The notes under the pieces are model-generated. The model was given only the letters and a program-made list of their open reading frames with translations, ran no database searches and was not told the DNA's origin. Positions 8,413-16,970 of a DNA stretch of 36,069 nucleotides are shown here, one piece after another. Made by a program: the position numbers and the translations under genes. This DNA is from Actinomyces sp. (GTDB lineage Bacteria; Actinomycetota; Actinomycetes; Actinomycetales; Actinomycetaceae), in contig NZ_JAUMUL010000032.1 of the NCBI RefSeq assembly GCF_030530635.1, positions 1-36,069 of the forward strand. The letters run 5' to 3'. Each line of letters opens with the position of its first letter. The first letter of the stretch is position 1.

Positions 8413-10044
8413 ATGACGTCCCCTGTGTCCGTACAGCTGATCCTGACGCGTCAAGGCACCACCTGGACCCTCCAGGGCGACCTCGCCGGACAGAGCCCGC
8501 ATACAGCCGACCCATCAGTCGGCGTCGTCCTGCCTGCCGGCTCCATGGTGGTCGAGCACCCTGGCCGGGACACCGCGGAGTTCTACCGGCACGGGTGGAC
8601 GTCATGGTCACCGACCTCCTGGTGGTCTCAGGGGCGCCGCCCCTGGAGGGTGTGGGAGAACCCCGAGCGCACGGCCACCGCGGAGGACCTCGCGACCGAC
8701 CGCTACGACCGCCACCGCTCCTACCTGCTCACCGCCGTGGAGCTGCCGGAGAGCCCGGATGCACCTGGGGAGGTGGAGTATCTGCTGGTGGGCAGTCTCG
8801 CCGGCAGGAGCGGCGTCCTCGATGTACTACCCGGACGAATCGAGGCGACCACTCTGGGCCGGGCCGGCCGGGACCATGGAGAAGTAGTCGAGGGCGCCGA
8901 CGCAGAGGCCGGAATCGACTGGTGGATCGGTGTCGGCCCGGAGCTGGAGGTGTTCGGGCGTTGGACGCAAGCCCTGGCGGACTCCGTCGGGCTGTCCGTG
9001 GAGCCGCGCGCACGGCGCGATGATCCGGGGCCCGTGTGGTCCTCCTGGTACTCGTGGTTCGAGGAAATCACCGCCGAGAGGATCGAGGCCGAGATCCTCC
9101 CGGCCGCGGCCAACGGCTACGGCGTCGTCCAGATAGACGACGGTTGGCAGCGCGCCGTGGGCGACTGGGAGCCCAATTCGGACTTCCCCGAGGGAATGGC
9201 CGCTCTCGCGGAGCGCATTCACGACGCCGACATGGAGGCCGGGCTGTGGCTGGCCCCGTTCATTGTGTCGGCGGAATCACCGGTGGCTCGGCTCCATCCC
9301 GAACTGCTCGTGCGCGCACAATCGGGGGAGCCGGCTGTAGCCGGTTACAACTGGGCGGCGCCCTACTTCGCCTTGGACTGCACCAACCCAGCTGCGCTGG
9401 AGTGGGTTCGTGACCTAATCGGGCGGGTTACTCGGTGGGGATTTGGCTACCTCAAACTGGACTTCCTCAACGCCGCCGCCATGTGTGGCGTCCGTCATTG
9501 CAGTCTGGACAGGGAGGAGGCGTATCGGCTCGGGCTGGAGGCCGTGCGGGAGGCCGCTCCCGATGCCTACCTGATGGCCTCGGGTGCTGTAATCGCGCCC
9601 TCACTGGGATTGGTGGACGGAATACGTGTGGGCCCCGATACAGCCCCGTACTGGGACAACACCGAGCGGCACCGCGACCCCAGCGGTCCGGGGGTGCGTA
9701 ACGCGTTGCGTGCCGCTGTTGCCAGGAGATGGCTGAGTGGCATCGTAGCCACGGATCCGGATGTGGCCTTCGTGCGCTCGCGGGGATCACTCCTAAGCCC
9801 CGAGGCGTGTGCCATCACGCGGGACATGGCGCTAGTGGCCGGAGTTGTCGGCTGTTCCGACCCGGACGCGTGGTTGACGGAGGCCGAGCGGCAGCAGGTC
9901 CGTGCGCTGTGCGCCCGTGCCAGGTCCGGACCGCGGGTGCACAACACGGGTCGTTACCGCTTCGAAGTGGACGGGAGCATCGTTGACTTCGAGCCCTGGA
10001 TCAACCCGTCCGTTCGCATCAGCGACCGCATCCTGGCAAAATGA
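8413..10044 (+). CDS. GH36-type alpha-galactosidase
   Basis: Hydrolyses terminal alpha-galactosyl groups. It is cytosolic, having no signal peptide, so it should act on imported oligosaccharides. The 543-residue protein has an N-terminal beta-sandwich (1-205) and a TIM-barrel catalytic domain. It shows VQIDDGWQ (about 239-246), the nucleophile aspartate in YLKLDFLN (Asp350) and the acid/base aspartate in RVGPDTAPYWDN (Asp409), the GH36 pair. It is shorter than the 700-residue GH36 enzymes and lacks their large C-terminal domain, as in several actinobacterial forms. ATG 8413 lies 8 nt after GGAGGAG; a GTG at 8404 overlapping the previous stop is less likely. Exact substrate (raffinose-type, galactan or host glycan) is not determined. 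Confidence 0.9.
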   Translation: MTSPVSVQLILTRQGTTWTLQGDLAGQSPHTADPSVGVVLPAGSMVVEHPGRDTAEFYRHGWTSWSPTSWWSQGRRPWRVWENPERTATAEDLATDRYDRHRSYLLTAVELPESPDAPGEVEYLLVGSLAGRSGVLDVLPGRIEATTLGRAGRDHGEVVEGADAEAGIDWWIGVGPELEVFGRWTQALADSVGLSVEPRARRDDPGPVWSSWYSWFEEITAERIEAEILPAAANGYGVVQIDDGWQRAVGDWEPNSDFPEGMAALAERIHDADMEAGLWLAPFIVSAESPVARLHPELLVRAQSGEPAVAGYNWAAPYFALDCTNPAALEWVRDLIGRVTRWGFGYLKLDFLNAAAMCGVRHCSLDREEAYRLGLEAVREAAPDAYLMASGAVIAPSLGLVDGIRVGPDTAPYWDNTERHRDPSGPGVRNALRAAVARRWLSGIVATDPDVAFVRSRGSLLSPEACAITRDMALVAGVVGCSDPDAWLTEAERQQVRALCARARSGPRVHNTGRYRFEVDGSIVDFEPWINPSVRISDRILAK

Positions 10045-10082
10045 GATCGAGTATGTTTACACATGGAAAGGAGCGACTCAAA

Positions 10083-11438
10083 ATGTCTGACAACGCCTTC
10101 GGTGTGCGTAGGCGAGCTATTCTGGGAGGGGCCTTATCCGCTTTCGCCCTCTCAGCCGCCGGCGGCCCTGCGGTCGCATCTGAGGCGCCGGCCTCGAGAG
10201 TGTCCCGTGAGCGTCGGATCCAGAATGGTCTGGATATATCTACGGCTAGCCCGTTGCCTCCGCTGACTCCTCGCGTGGATCCGTCTACTCCTCAGTTGGG
10301 AGGGTATCATCTGATCGCGTCGGATGAGTTTTCGGAGTCCCTTGACGGCGGGTTGTTCTTGGATGATTACCTGCCTCACTGGTCCACGGGTGCTACGAGG
10401 GCCGATTACGATGTCGTCGACGGACATCTGCGTCTGATAATGCGTAAGGATCGGCAGGAGTGGGATCCGGCCTACGATTCGGGTATGCGGATCAGTTCCG
10501 TGCAGACTTACGAGCGCAATGACCTGCATCGCTGGACCAACTATCCGGGGACGGCGAGAGATGTGGTCCCGTTCAGAGGTCATTTGCAGAAGTATGGACA
10601 CTTCGAGCTCCGGGCGCGTATGGCGGAAGGTGGCGGGAGCCATTGCGCCTGGTGGATGATCGGCGCCAATCAGGATCAGCCCGAAGGTGCCGGCATCATC
10701 GGGAGAGAGTCCGGCGAAGTCGATATCTTCGAGGTTCTCGGGAAGGACCGGGCCACCGGCGGAGCCTTTTCCGTGCATGCCTGGAGGGATCACTTCGGCC
10801 TGTTCCCCATTAAGCAATCCTTTGTGCTGCCGGATGGTGCGAGCTTCGCGGACGACTTCCACGTCTTTGAATTCGACTGGGATGCTCGGGGGATGAGGAT
10901 GGCCATTGATGGGGTCACGGTAGCGTCTACGCGCATGACGGTGGGTTATCCCATGATGACCCTGTTGGGTATCTATGACAATCTCAAGGGAGGCTGGACC
11001 GGACCGTACGATCCGGCGGTGCCGTACCCGAAGTACTTCGAAATCGATTACTTCAGGGCTTATCAGGAGACTCCGAGCCTCCCCTATGAGCTGACCATCG
11101 CGGATGGCTACCTGCGTGGTCAGACTCGGTCCGACAGGTGGGTGACGCGATGGCTCGGCGGAGACGGGAACGACGCCACACTGGCCAATGTGTGGGTTCC
11201 GGAGGACGGGGAGTACACGCTGACATTCAGTTATCGGTGTGCTGAGGAGCGCAGTTTCCGCGTGCTGGTTGCCGGTCTGGTGGAGGCGGAGATCAAGGGA
11301 GTGTCTAACGGCACTTTCACGGGGAACTTCTCCAAGCTGCCGATCAAGGTGAGGCTTTCAGCCGGAGTCAACTCCATCACGGTGGACAACCCCGATGGTC
11401 CGGCGCCGGACTTCGGGAACCTACGGGTCGACTACTGA
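10083..11438 (+). CDS. Tat-exported GH16 endo-glycanase with C-terminal beta-sandwich domain
   Basis: Secreted endo-acting glycoside hydrolase of family 16, 451 residues. The N-terminus has a twin-arginine signal (GVRRRAILGGALSAFALSAA, about residues 7-26). The jelly-roll catalytic domain carries the GH16 ExDxxE motif as GEVDIFEVLG (Glu212 nucleophile, Asp214, Glu217 acid/base). After about residue 335 a beta-rich region (DGYLRGQTRSDRWVTRWLGG onward) resembles a CBM6/35-like carbohydrate-binding domain. GH16 covers laminarinases, agarases, carrageenases, endo-beta-galactosidases and others; the alpha-galactosidase and ROK/ABC neighbours suggest a galactose-containing polymer, but that is inference. 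ATG 10083 has AAGGAG about 9 nt upstream and lies 38 nt after the alpha-galactosidase. Third-position GC is visibly lower than in neighbours (many gat, gtt, cct codons), hinting at later acquisition. Confidence 0.88.
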   Translation: MSDNAFGVRRRAILGGALSAFALSAAGGPAVASEAPASRVSRERRIQNGLDISTASPLPPLTPRVDPSTPQLGGYHLIASDEFSESLDGGLFLDDYLPHWSTGATRADYDVVDGHLRLIMRKDRQEWDPAYDSGMRISSVQTYERNDLHRWTNYPGTARDVVPFRGHLQKYGHFELRARMAEGGGSHCAWWMIGANQDQPEGAGIIGRESGEVDIFEVLGKDRATGGAFSVHAWRDHFGLFPIKQSFVLPDGASFADDFHVFEFDWDARGMRMAIDGVTVASTRMTVGYPMMTLLGIYDNLKGGWTGPYDPAVPYPKYFEIDYFRAYQETPSLPYELTIADGYLRGQTRSDRWVTRWLGGDGNDATLANVWVPEDGEYTLTFSYRCAEERSFRVLVAGLVEAEIKGVSNGTFTGNFSKLPIKVRLSAGVNSITVDNPDGPAPDFGNLRVDY

Positions 11439-11476
11439 CTTGCACAGGGGCTGGGGGGAGGTGGCGGCGACCCGGG

Positions 11477-11489
11477 TAGATTGGTGCGG
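11477..11489 (+). promoter_or_regulatory. Leaderless -10 box of the helicase-associated gene
   Basis: TAGATT (11477-11482) lies 7 nt before the GTG at 11490, with no Shine-Dalgarno sequence between. This supports 11490 over other in-frame GTG/TTG codons at 11481 and 11484. Confidence 0.45.
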
Positions 11490-13874
11490 GTGGGTGCAGG
11501 TGATGCCGGTCCAATTCGCGCCGAGGAACCGCTGGGAAGTGGCGCGCGTAACTCTGGACGCGCATTCACGGGAGCCGGCGTCGAGCAGTTGGCCGCCCAC
11601 CTGATGGCCCTGCCCGATCGCGACGTCGCCGCGCTTCTCGCCGCCCGTCCCGATCTGGTGTCTCCGCCCTCCGCCTCCTTCACCGCCCTGGCCGCGCGCG
11701 CCTGCGCCCGTCCCAGTGTGGAGGCCGCCCTGCGTGACCTGGATGCAGTCACCATCGCCGTTGCCGAGGCCGTCGTCGCCCTGGGCCATACCAACGCCGA
11801 CGCCCTGGCGCCCGCCCTGGAGTTGGCTGTCGAGGACGTCGCCGCTCGCCTGGTGGTGCTCGCCCGCTTGGCGCTGGTAATAGACGTCGGCCCGGTCCCC
11901 GGGCTCGCCGACGCCTTCGGCCCCTATCCCTTCGGACTCGGCCCCGCCGCCGCCGAGCCGCTCGCCTCCGAACAGCTCCCACCCGCGCTCACCGCCCTGG
12001 AGCAGGCCCCCGCCCCAATCGCCGGTATCAAGGTGCTGCAGGCCCTCGCCTGGGGGCCGCCGGTCGGCACCCTTGATCCGGGCCACCGCTCCGCCGGCGC
12101 GGTTGAACTCGTCCGCCGCGGCTGGCTCGAACGCGACGCCGACGCCGCCGGACGCACCCGCTTCATACTTCCGCGGGAGATCGGCCTCGCCCTGCGTGCG
12201 GGTCGTCTGGTTCGTCAGCCCCTCGTGCCCCCGGACGTCGACGACCTGAAGACGCTGACTGCGGACGCGATCGCCGCGGAGGCCGTAAACCACGCCGATG
12301 AGGTGGTTCGGCTCACCCGTGAGTTGCTTGCCGAATGGGGCCGGGAGGGCGGGCGGATCCTGCGCACCGGCGGCGTGGGCGTACGGGCACTCGACCGCAC
12401 TGCCGCCGCGCTCGACCTGGAGCGGTCGGCGGCCGCCACCATCATCGAACTGGCCGCCGGCGCCGAACTCCTCGGTCTGGACGAGGCCGGGACCGCCTGG
12501 GTGCCGGCGGACACGGTCCCAGCATGGTTGGACTGCGAGCTGCCCGAGCAGTGGGCGGCGCTCGCGGTCGCCTGGGCCGGCTCGGCACGCACCCCCTGGC
12601 TCGTGGGCACCCGTGGCGACGACGGCGCTCTGCGCCCCGTCCTCGGGACCGATGTCGAGGCCGCCTGGGCGGCCGGGCTGCGCCACCGCATCCTGGTCCT
12701 GCTCGGCTCACTGCCGCAGGGCACGACCGTCAACGCCGACTGGGTCCATGCCCGTCTCACCTTCGCCCTGCCTCGCCGACCCCTGCCCGAGGGGGCCGTG
12801 GCCGCGGTGCTGGCCGAGGCGGAACTGCTCGGCATCACCGGTGGCGGTGCTCTCAGCCGCGCCGGGCACGTCCTGGCCGCATCCCTTAATGTCGACGCCG
12901 AGTCCGCCCCACCCGTGGACGCCACTGCCGGCGCCGACCCCGACCTCGACGGGCGGGTTCTCCTTGCACTTGAGCAGGCGCTGGCGGCGGATCTGCCCGC
13001 TCCGGTGGACATGCTCCTGGTGCAGTCCGATCTGACCGCGATCGTCCCGGGTCGTCCTGCCCCCGCACTGGTGGCCGTGCTGGAGCGCAGCAGCGTCGTC
13101 GAGTCCCGGGGCGGTGCTCTGACTGTCCGATTCACCCCCCAGTCCGTGCGCCGTGCCCTGGATGGCGGCTGGTCCGCCTCCGAGCTCCTCCGGGTCCTGA
13201 GCGGCTTCAGCCCGGCCCCCCTGCCGGGGGCGCTGAAGGTTCTCGTCGAAGACGCCGCCCGGCGCCATGGGGCAGTGCGCGTGCGCGAGGTCACCAGCGT
13301 TCTGCGGGTGGCCGACCCGGCCGTCGCCGCCGGGATCCTCGCCGACGCCGCCCTGGTGGACCTGGGCCTGGACGAGGTGGCGCCCGGCGTAATCCTGTCA
13401 ACTGCGCCCGCCGGGGTGGTGCTGCGCGAGTTGCGCGCCGGCGGGCTCGCCCCCGTCCTGGAGAACGAGCGCGGCCGGGTGCTGGTGAGCGCCCATCCCG
13501 GGACCGGACGCCGTGCGCCCTCCCCGGCGCCCGCTCATCCCGGCAACGAGTACACCGTCCGTCGACGCCGCCCCGGTCGCCGGGAGTTGGGCGCCCTGGT
13601 GGCGCGGATGCGCGCAGGCGAGGAGATGCGGCGTGCCAGCGGCGATGCGCCGACGGCAGCCATCGACCCGGTGCACGTCCTGGCGTTGCTGAGGCAGGCA
13701 CAGGCCTCCCGGGGGCGAGTGCGTCTGCGCCTGGCCGGGCCCGACGGAGCGGTGCAGGAACGCACCGTGCGGGTTATGGCCGTCGAGCCCGGGCGGGTCC
13801 GTCTGGCCGATTCGGTGCGGGAGACGGAACTGACCGTCGCCGTCCACCGTATCGTGTCGGTCGAAGGCCCGTGA
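11490..13874 (+). CDS. Helicase-associated protein (Helicase_C_3/XPB-partner, WYL-like C-terminus)
   Basis: A 794-residue Ala/Leu/Arg-rich cytosolic protein of the actinobacterial family normally encoded next to XPB. The N-terminal half is a series of winged-helix-like repeats (LPDRDVAALLAARPDLV and following). Residues about 504-620 match the Helicase_C_3 segment: MLLVQSDLTAIVPGRP, then LRVLSGFSPAPLP. The last 65 residues (LLRQAQASRGRVRLRL to HRIVSVEGP) look like a WYL-type SH3-fold ligand or nucleic-acid binding domain. No Walker motifs are present, so it is an accessory protein and not itself a helicase. A role with XPB in repair is inferred from genome context in this phylum. The DUF3027 gene follows after 70 nt. 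Start codon moderately uncertain. Confidence 0.85.
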   Translation: MGAGDAGPIRAEEPLGSGARNSGRAFTGAGVEQLAAHLMALPDRDVAALLAARPDLVSPPSASFTALAARACARPSVEAALRDLDAVTIAVAEAVVALGHTNADALAPALELAVEDVAARLVVLARLALVIDVGPVPGLADAFGPYPFGLGPAAAEPLASEQLPPALTALEQAPAPIAGIKVLQALAWGPPVGTLDPGHRSAGAVELVRRGWLERDADAAGRTRFILPREIGLALRAGRLVRQPLVPPDVDDLKTLTADAIAAEAVNHADEVVRLTRELLAEWGREGGRILRTGGVGVRALDRTAAALDLERSAAATIIELAAGAELLGLDEAGTAWVPADTVPAWLDCELPEQWAALAVAWAGSARTPWLVGTRGDDGALRPVLGTDVEAAWAAGLRHRILVLLGSLPQGTTVNADWVHARLTFALPRRPLPEGAVAAVLAEAELLGITGGGALSRAGHVLAASLNVDAESAPPVDATAGADPDLDGRVLLALEQALAADLPAPVDMLLVQSDLTAIVPGRPAPALVAVLERSSVVESRGGALTVRFTPQSVRRALDGGWSASELLRVLSGFSPAPLPGALKVLVEDAARRHGAVRVREVTSVLRVADPAVAAGILADAALVDLGLDEVAPGVILSTAPAGVVLRELRAGGLAPVLENERGRVLVSAHPGTGRRAPSPAPAHPGNEYTVRRRRPGRRELGALVARMRAGEEMRRASGDAPTAAIDPVHVLALLRQAQASRGRVRLRLAGPDGAVQERTVRVMAVEPGRVRLADSVRETELTVAVHRIVSVEGP

Positions 13875-13932
13875 CCCCCGCTGGCGATCACGTGGGCGGT
13901 GAATGCTACGGACACGAGTTGGACCGGCCGCC

Positions 13933-13944
13933 TACACTGGAACC
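13933..13944 (+). promoter_or_regulatory. Leaderless -10 box of the DUF3027 gene
   Basis: TACACT (13933-13938) is followed by 6 nt and the GTG start at 13945. GGAA in the spacer is too close to serve well as a ribosome site, so leaderless initiation is more likely. Confidence 0.5.
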
Positions 13945-15159
13945 GTGACTGACGCAGCGACAGACACGTCGAAGAACCCCTTGAGCCGGTCGGAGCGCTC
14001 CGCGAGCGACCGTCCCGGCGCCCTGCCGACGGCGGCGCAGCAGGCCGCCGCCGCCAGAGACAAGGTGCTGACCTCCGAGGTCGCCATTGAGGCGGCCCGC
14101 AGTGCCCTGGGAGAGATCACCGAGCCGGTCAGCGTCGGCCGATACGCCGCCTCCCGCCAATTGGACAAGCGACTGATCACTCATCTGTTCGAATGCAATC
14201 TAGCCGGCTATCGTGGCTGGCGCTGGGCCGTGACCATGGCCCGCCCCCCGCGCGGCCGCACCGCCACGATCTGTGAGCTGGAGCTGCTCCCCGGAGAGGA
14301 GGCCCTGCTCGCCCCCGCCTGGGTGCCGTGGGCGGACCGCCTGCGTCCCGGAGACGCCTCTCGTTCCGACCGGCTGCCTCGCCGTGAAACCGACGAGCGC
14401 CTCGAACCCGGCTGGGAGGCCACCGGTGAGGACTCCGATGCCGTCGCCCTGGATGAACTCGACCTCGGGCGCGCCCGGGTACTGTCCGCCGAGGGTTACC
14501 GTCGTGCGGCGCAGCGCTGGTACGACGGGGACAACGGCCCCGACGCCGACGGCGTACGCAAGGCGCATGCCACCTGCTCCACCTGCGGCTTCCTGTTGCC
14601 CATGGCCGGGCGCCTGCGCAACACCTTCGGCGTGTGTGCCAACGAGTGGGCCACCGACGACGGCCGCGTAGTATCGATGGATCACGGCTGCGGCGCCCAT
14701 TCAGAGACGGATCTGCCCGATCAGGGACCGGAGTGGCCGGTGACGCCTTCGCGTCTGGACGAGGCGGCCATGGAGCCGCTGGCCACTAACGGCTCCGACT
14801 TGCGCGGCGGGCACGGCCTCGACGAGGTCCGGGCGGAGGAGTTGGGCGCGGCCACAGACGCCGCGCCCGTCGAAGACTCAGCCGGCCCCGCCGCCGCGGA
14901 TGACAGTGCTGCGGAGGAAGGCGCTGCGGAGGACGCTGAGAACTCCGGGCGTGGTCGGGAGGAACGACACGCGCAGGTCCCGGTCCAGTCGGAGGAGCCC
15001 GCCGAGGCGGAGAAGGCCGATGCGCTGCGCCGCGCCGCCTCCGCTCGTGATGCCGTCGCCGACCTGGCTCAGGAACACGGCCACCACGATGCCGCGCGGC
15101 CCAGCGACGCGGCCACGGCGCTGGCCGAACTGGAGGCCGCGCTACCCTCCCGCTCCTGA
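13945..15159 (+). CDS. DUF3027 protein with Cys/His putative zinc site
   Basis: Conserved actinobacterial protein of unknown function, 404 residues. The conserved region (about 35-265) contains ITHLFECNLAGYRGWRWAVT and a likely zinc site. That site is formed by CSTCG (Cys211, Cys214), Cys231 in GVCAN, and His247/Cys249/His252 in MDHGCGAH. From about residue 280 on, the protein is a long acidic Ala/Glu-rich, probably disordered tail. No catalytic motif recognised. It lies between the helicase-associated gene and a purine permease, an arrangement that points to a housekeeping locus but not to a function. The GTG at 13945 directly follows a -10-like box, giving a leaderless start. Confidence 0.88.
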   Translation: MTDAATDTSKNPLSRSERSASDRPGALPTAAQQAAAARDKVLTSEVAIEAARSALGEITEPVSVGRYAASRQLDKRLITHLFECNLAGYRGWRWAVTMARPPRGRTATICELELLPGEEALLAPAWVPWADRLRPGDASRSDRLPRRETDERLEPGWEATGEDSDAVALDELDLGRARVLSAEGYRRAAQRWYDGDNGPDADGVRKAHATCSTCGFLLPMAGRLRNTFGVCANEWATDDGRVVSMDHGCGAHSETDLPDQGPEWPVTPSRLDEAAMEPLATNGSDLRGGHGLDEVRAEELGAATDAAPVEDSAGPAAADDSAAEEGAAEDAENSGRGREERHAQVPVQSEEPAEAEKADALRRAASARDAVADLAQEHGHHDAARPSDAATALAELEAALPSRS

Positions 15160-15169
15160 AGGGCGGGAG
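15147..15169 (+). terminator. Possible hairpin at the end of the DUF3027 gene
   Basis: Perfect 7-bp inverted repeat CTCCCGC (15147-15153) and GCGGGAG (15163-15169) spanning the stop codon. There is no T-run after it, so it is at best a weak or factor-dependent stop. Confidence 0.3.
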
Positions 15170-15229
15170 CACCGCGGCCACGGTCGTCCCAAGGTGTGGC
15201 TGCGGTTTCGTCGTCGCCGCGGCGTCTGG

Positions 15230-15243
15230 GACAATCCGGTCCC
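15230..15243 (+). promoter_or_regulatory. Leaderless -10 box of the NCS2 permease gene
   Basis: GACAAT (15230-15235) lies 8 nt before the GTG at 15244; the intervening bases hold no ribosome site. No clear -35. Confidence 0.45.
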
Positions 15244-16716
15244 GTGACTACTCACACCCCAACTCCCGCAGCATCCGAATCAACGAAGTCAAGCCCCTCC
15301 CGCAGTGCGGTGGACCGCTTCTTCCGCATCACTGAGCGCGGCTCAACCGTGGCGCGCGAGGTCCGCGGCGGCATCGTCACGTTCTTCACGATGGCCTACA
15401 TCCTGGTTCTGAACCCGCTGGTACTGTCCACACCCCACGACGGGATCGCCCCCCTGGGCACCCCACAGCAGATCGCTGCGGGTACGGCCTTCATCGCGGG
15501 CATCATCACGATCCTCATGGGTCTGCTCGCCAATTACCCGATGGCGCTTGCTGCGGGCTTGGGCATCAACGCCATGGTCGCCTACACCATGGTGGGCATG
15601 AGCGGCATGACCTACGCCGACGCCATGGGCCTGGTGGTGATCGAGGGCGTCATCATCCTGGTCCTCGTACTCACCGGCTTCCGTGAGGCGGTGTTCAAAG
15701 CAGTCCCGGCGGACATAAAGACCGCGATCTCGGTGGGCATCGGCCTGTTCATCGCCTTGATCGGTCTGGTGGACGCCAAGGTGGTGCGCGCTGGCGGCAC
15801 TCCCCTGGAACTCGGCCTGGGCGGCTCCCTACAGGGATGGCCGGTGTTGGTGTTCCTGTTCGGCCTGTTCCTCATCCTGGTGCTGCACGTGCGCCAGGTG
15901 CGCGGATCGATCCTCATCGGCATCGTCGCGTCCACCGTCCTGGCCGCCGTCATCGAGGCCTTCGCCCACCTGGGTGCCTTCAACGAGGAGACCAACCCCA
16001 CCGGCTGGTCGCTGTCCATCCCCTCCTTGCAGGGCGCACCCGTAGAGCTGCCGAGCCTGGCGACGCTGGGCCAGTTCAGCCTGCTGGGCAGCGTCGAGAA
16101 GGTCGGCGTCGTCTCAGTGGTGCTGCTCGTCTTCTCCCTCATGCTTGCCGACTTCTTCGACACCATGGGCACCATGGTCGCCATTGGTGCCGAGGGCGAC
16201 CTGCTGGACGAGAACGGCAACCCGCCGCGTACCCGCGAGATCCTCGTGGTTGATTCGCTGGGCGCGATCGCGGGCGGCGCCGGGGGCGTGTCCTCCAACA
16301 CCTCCTACATCGAGTCCGCCGCGGGTGTCGGTGAGGGGGCCCGCACCGGGCTGGCCTCAATAGTCACCGGCATGCTGTTCCTGGCCAGCATGTTCATCGC
16401 CCCGATCGTGTCGATGGTGCCCTATGAGGCGGCGACCCCGGCGCTGGTCGTCGTCGGCTTCCTGATGATGACCCAGGTTACTGACATCGACTGGAAGACG
16501 CCGGAGATCGCCCTGCCGGCTTTCATCACCATCATCATGATGCCGTTCTCATACTCCATCACCAACGGCATCGGTGCGGGCTTCGTCTCCTACCTGGTTG
16601 TCCAGTTGGCCCGTGGCAGGGGCAAGCAGATCCACCCGCTGATGTGGGTGGCCTCCTTGCTGTTCGTGATCTACTTCACGCTCGAACCCATCAAGGCTAT
16701 CCTCGGCGTGGGCTGA
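15244..16716 (+). CDS. NCS2 purine permease (AzgA-type guanine/hypoxanthine/adenine)
   Basis: Membrane transporter of the AzgA-like branch of NCS2, taking up purine bases with protons. The 490-residue length and multiple hydrophobic helices fit the family. Diagnostic stretches are REVRGGIVTFFTMAYILVLN (start of TM1), GLGINAMVAYT, ADFFDTMGTMVAIGAEGDL (about 302-320) and GGVSSNTSYIESAAGVGEGA (about 347-366). The basic N-terminus (about 35 residues) precedes the first helix. The start is the GTG placed 8 nt after a -10-like box. Specificity among guanine, hypoxanthine and adenine cannot be separated by eye. It stands alone, flanked by DUF3027 and an MFS gene with its own promoter. Confidence 0.92.
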   Translation: MTTHTPTPAASESTKSSPSRSAVDRFFRITERGSTVAREVRGGIVTFFTMAYILVLNPLVLSTPHDGIAPLGTPQQIAAGTAFIAGIITILMGLLANYPMALAAGLGINAMVAYTMVGMSGMTYADAMGLVVIEGVIILVLVLTGFREAVFKAVPADIKTAISVGIGLFIALIGLVDAKVVRAGGTPLELGLGGSLQGWPVLVFLFGLFLILVLHVRQVRGSILIGIVASTVLAAVIEAFAHLGAFNEETNPTGWSLSIPSLQGAPVELPSLATLGQFSLLGSVEKVGVVSVVLLVFSLMLADFFDTMGTMVAIGAEGDLLDENGNPPRTREILVVDSLGAIAGGAGGVSSNTSYIESAAGVGEGARTGLASIVTGMLFLASMFIAPIVSMVPYEAATPALVVVGFLMMTQVTDIDWKTPEIALPAFITIIMMPFSYSITNGIGAGFVSYLVVQLARGRGKQIHPLMWVASLLFVIYFTLEPIKAILGVG

Positions 16717-16876
16717 CTGCGTGACGGCGGGCCCGCCGGGCCCGGGCCGGCGGTGGTCGAAGGCGGGGGTGCGCGTCGACGGATGCGATGCGGGCGGTCG
16801 GGGTGAAGTGGCCGGCCGTCGGGGTGAGTGCGCCCGTAACCGACCCCCGATTTTGCTGACCCCCTGTTCTTTCTTT

Positions 16877-16894
16877 GATGTACAGATGTACAAT
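16877..16894 (+). promoter_or_regulatory. Promoter with overlapping GATGTACA operator-like repeat, upstream of MFS gene
   Basis: GATGTACA occurs twice in tandem (16877-16884, 16885-16892), giving a near-palindrome TGTACA-GA-TGTACA. The second copy overlaps a good -10 TACAAT (16889-16894). The -35 is not convincing. The layout suits a dimeric repressor blocking RNA polymerase. About 70 nt of leader separate it from the MFS start. Confidence 0.5.
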
Positions 16895-16970
16895 CGGACC
16901 GATCCCGTAACCCCGTGCGGCCCGACGCCGCGCCCGCCGTCACAATGAAAACTGGAGTCTCCTCCCCACC

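Noticed and set aside
12215..13294. 359-codon minus-strand ORF inside the helicase-associated gene
   Set aside because: Ser/Arg/Ala-rich shadow frame; no ribosome site, no family character.
16726..16737. GGCGGGCCCGCC palindrome after the NCS2 gene as terminator
   Set aside because: No loop and no T-run; simple GC palindrome in GC-rich DNA.
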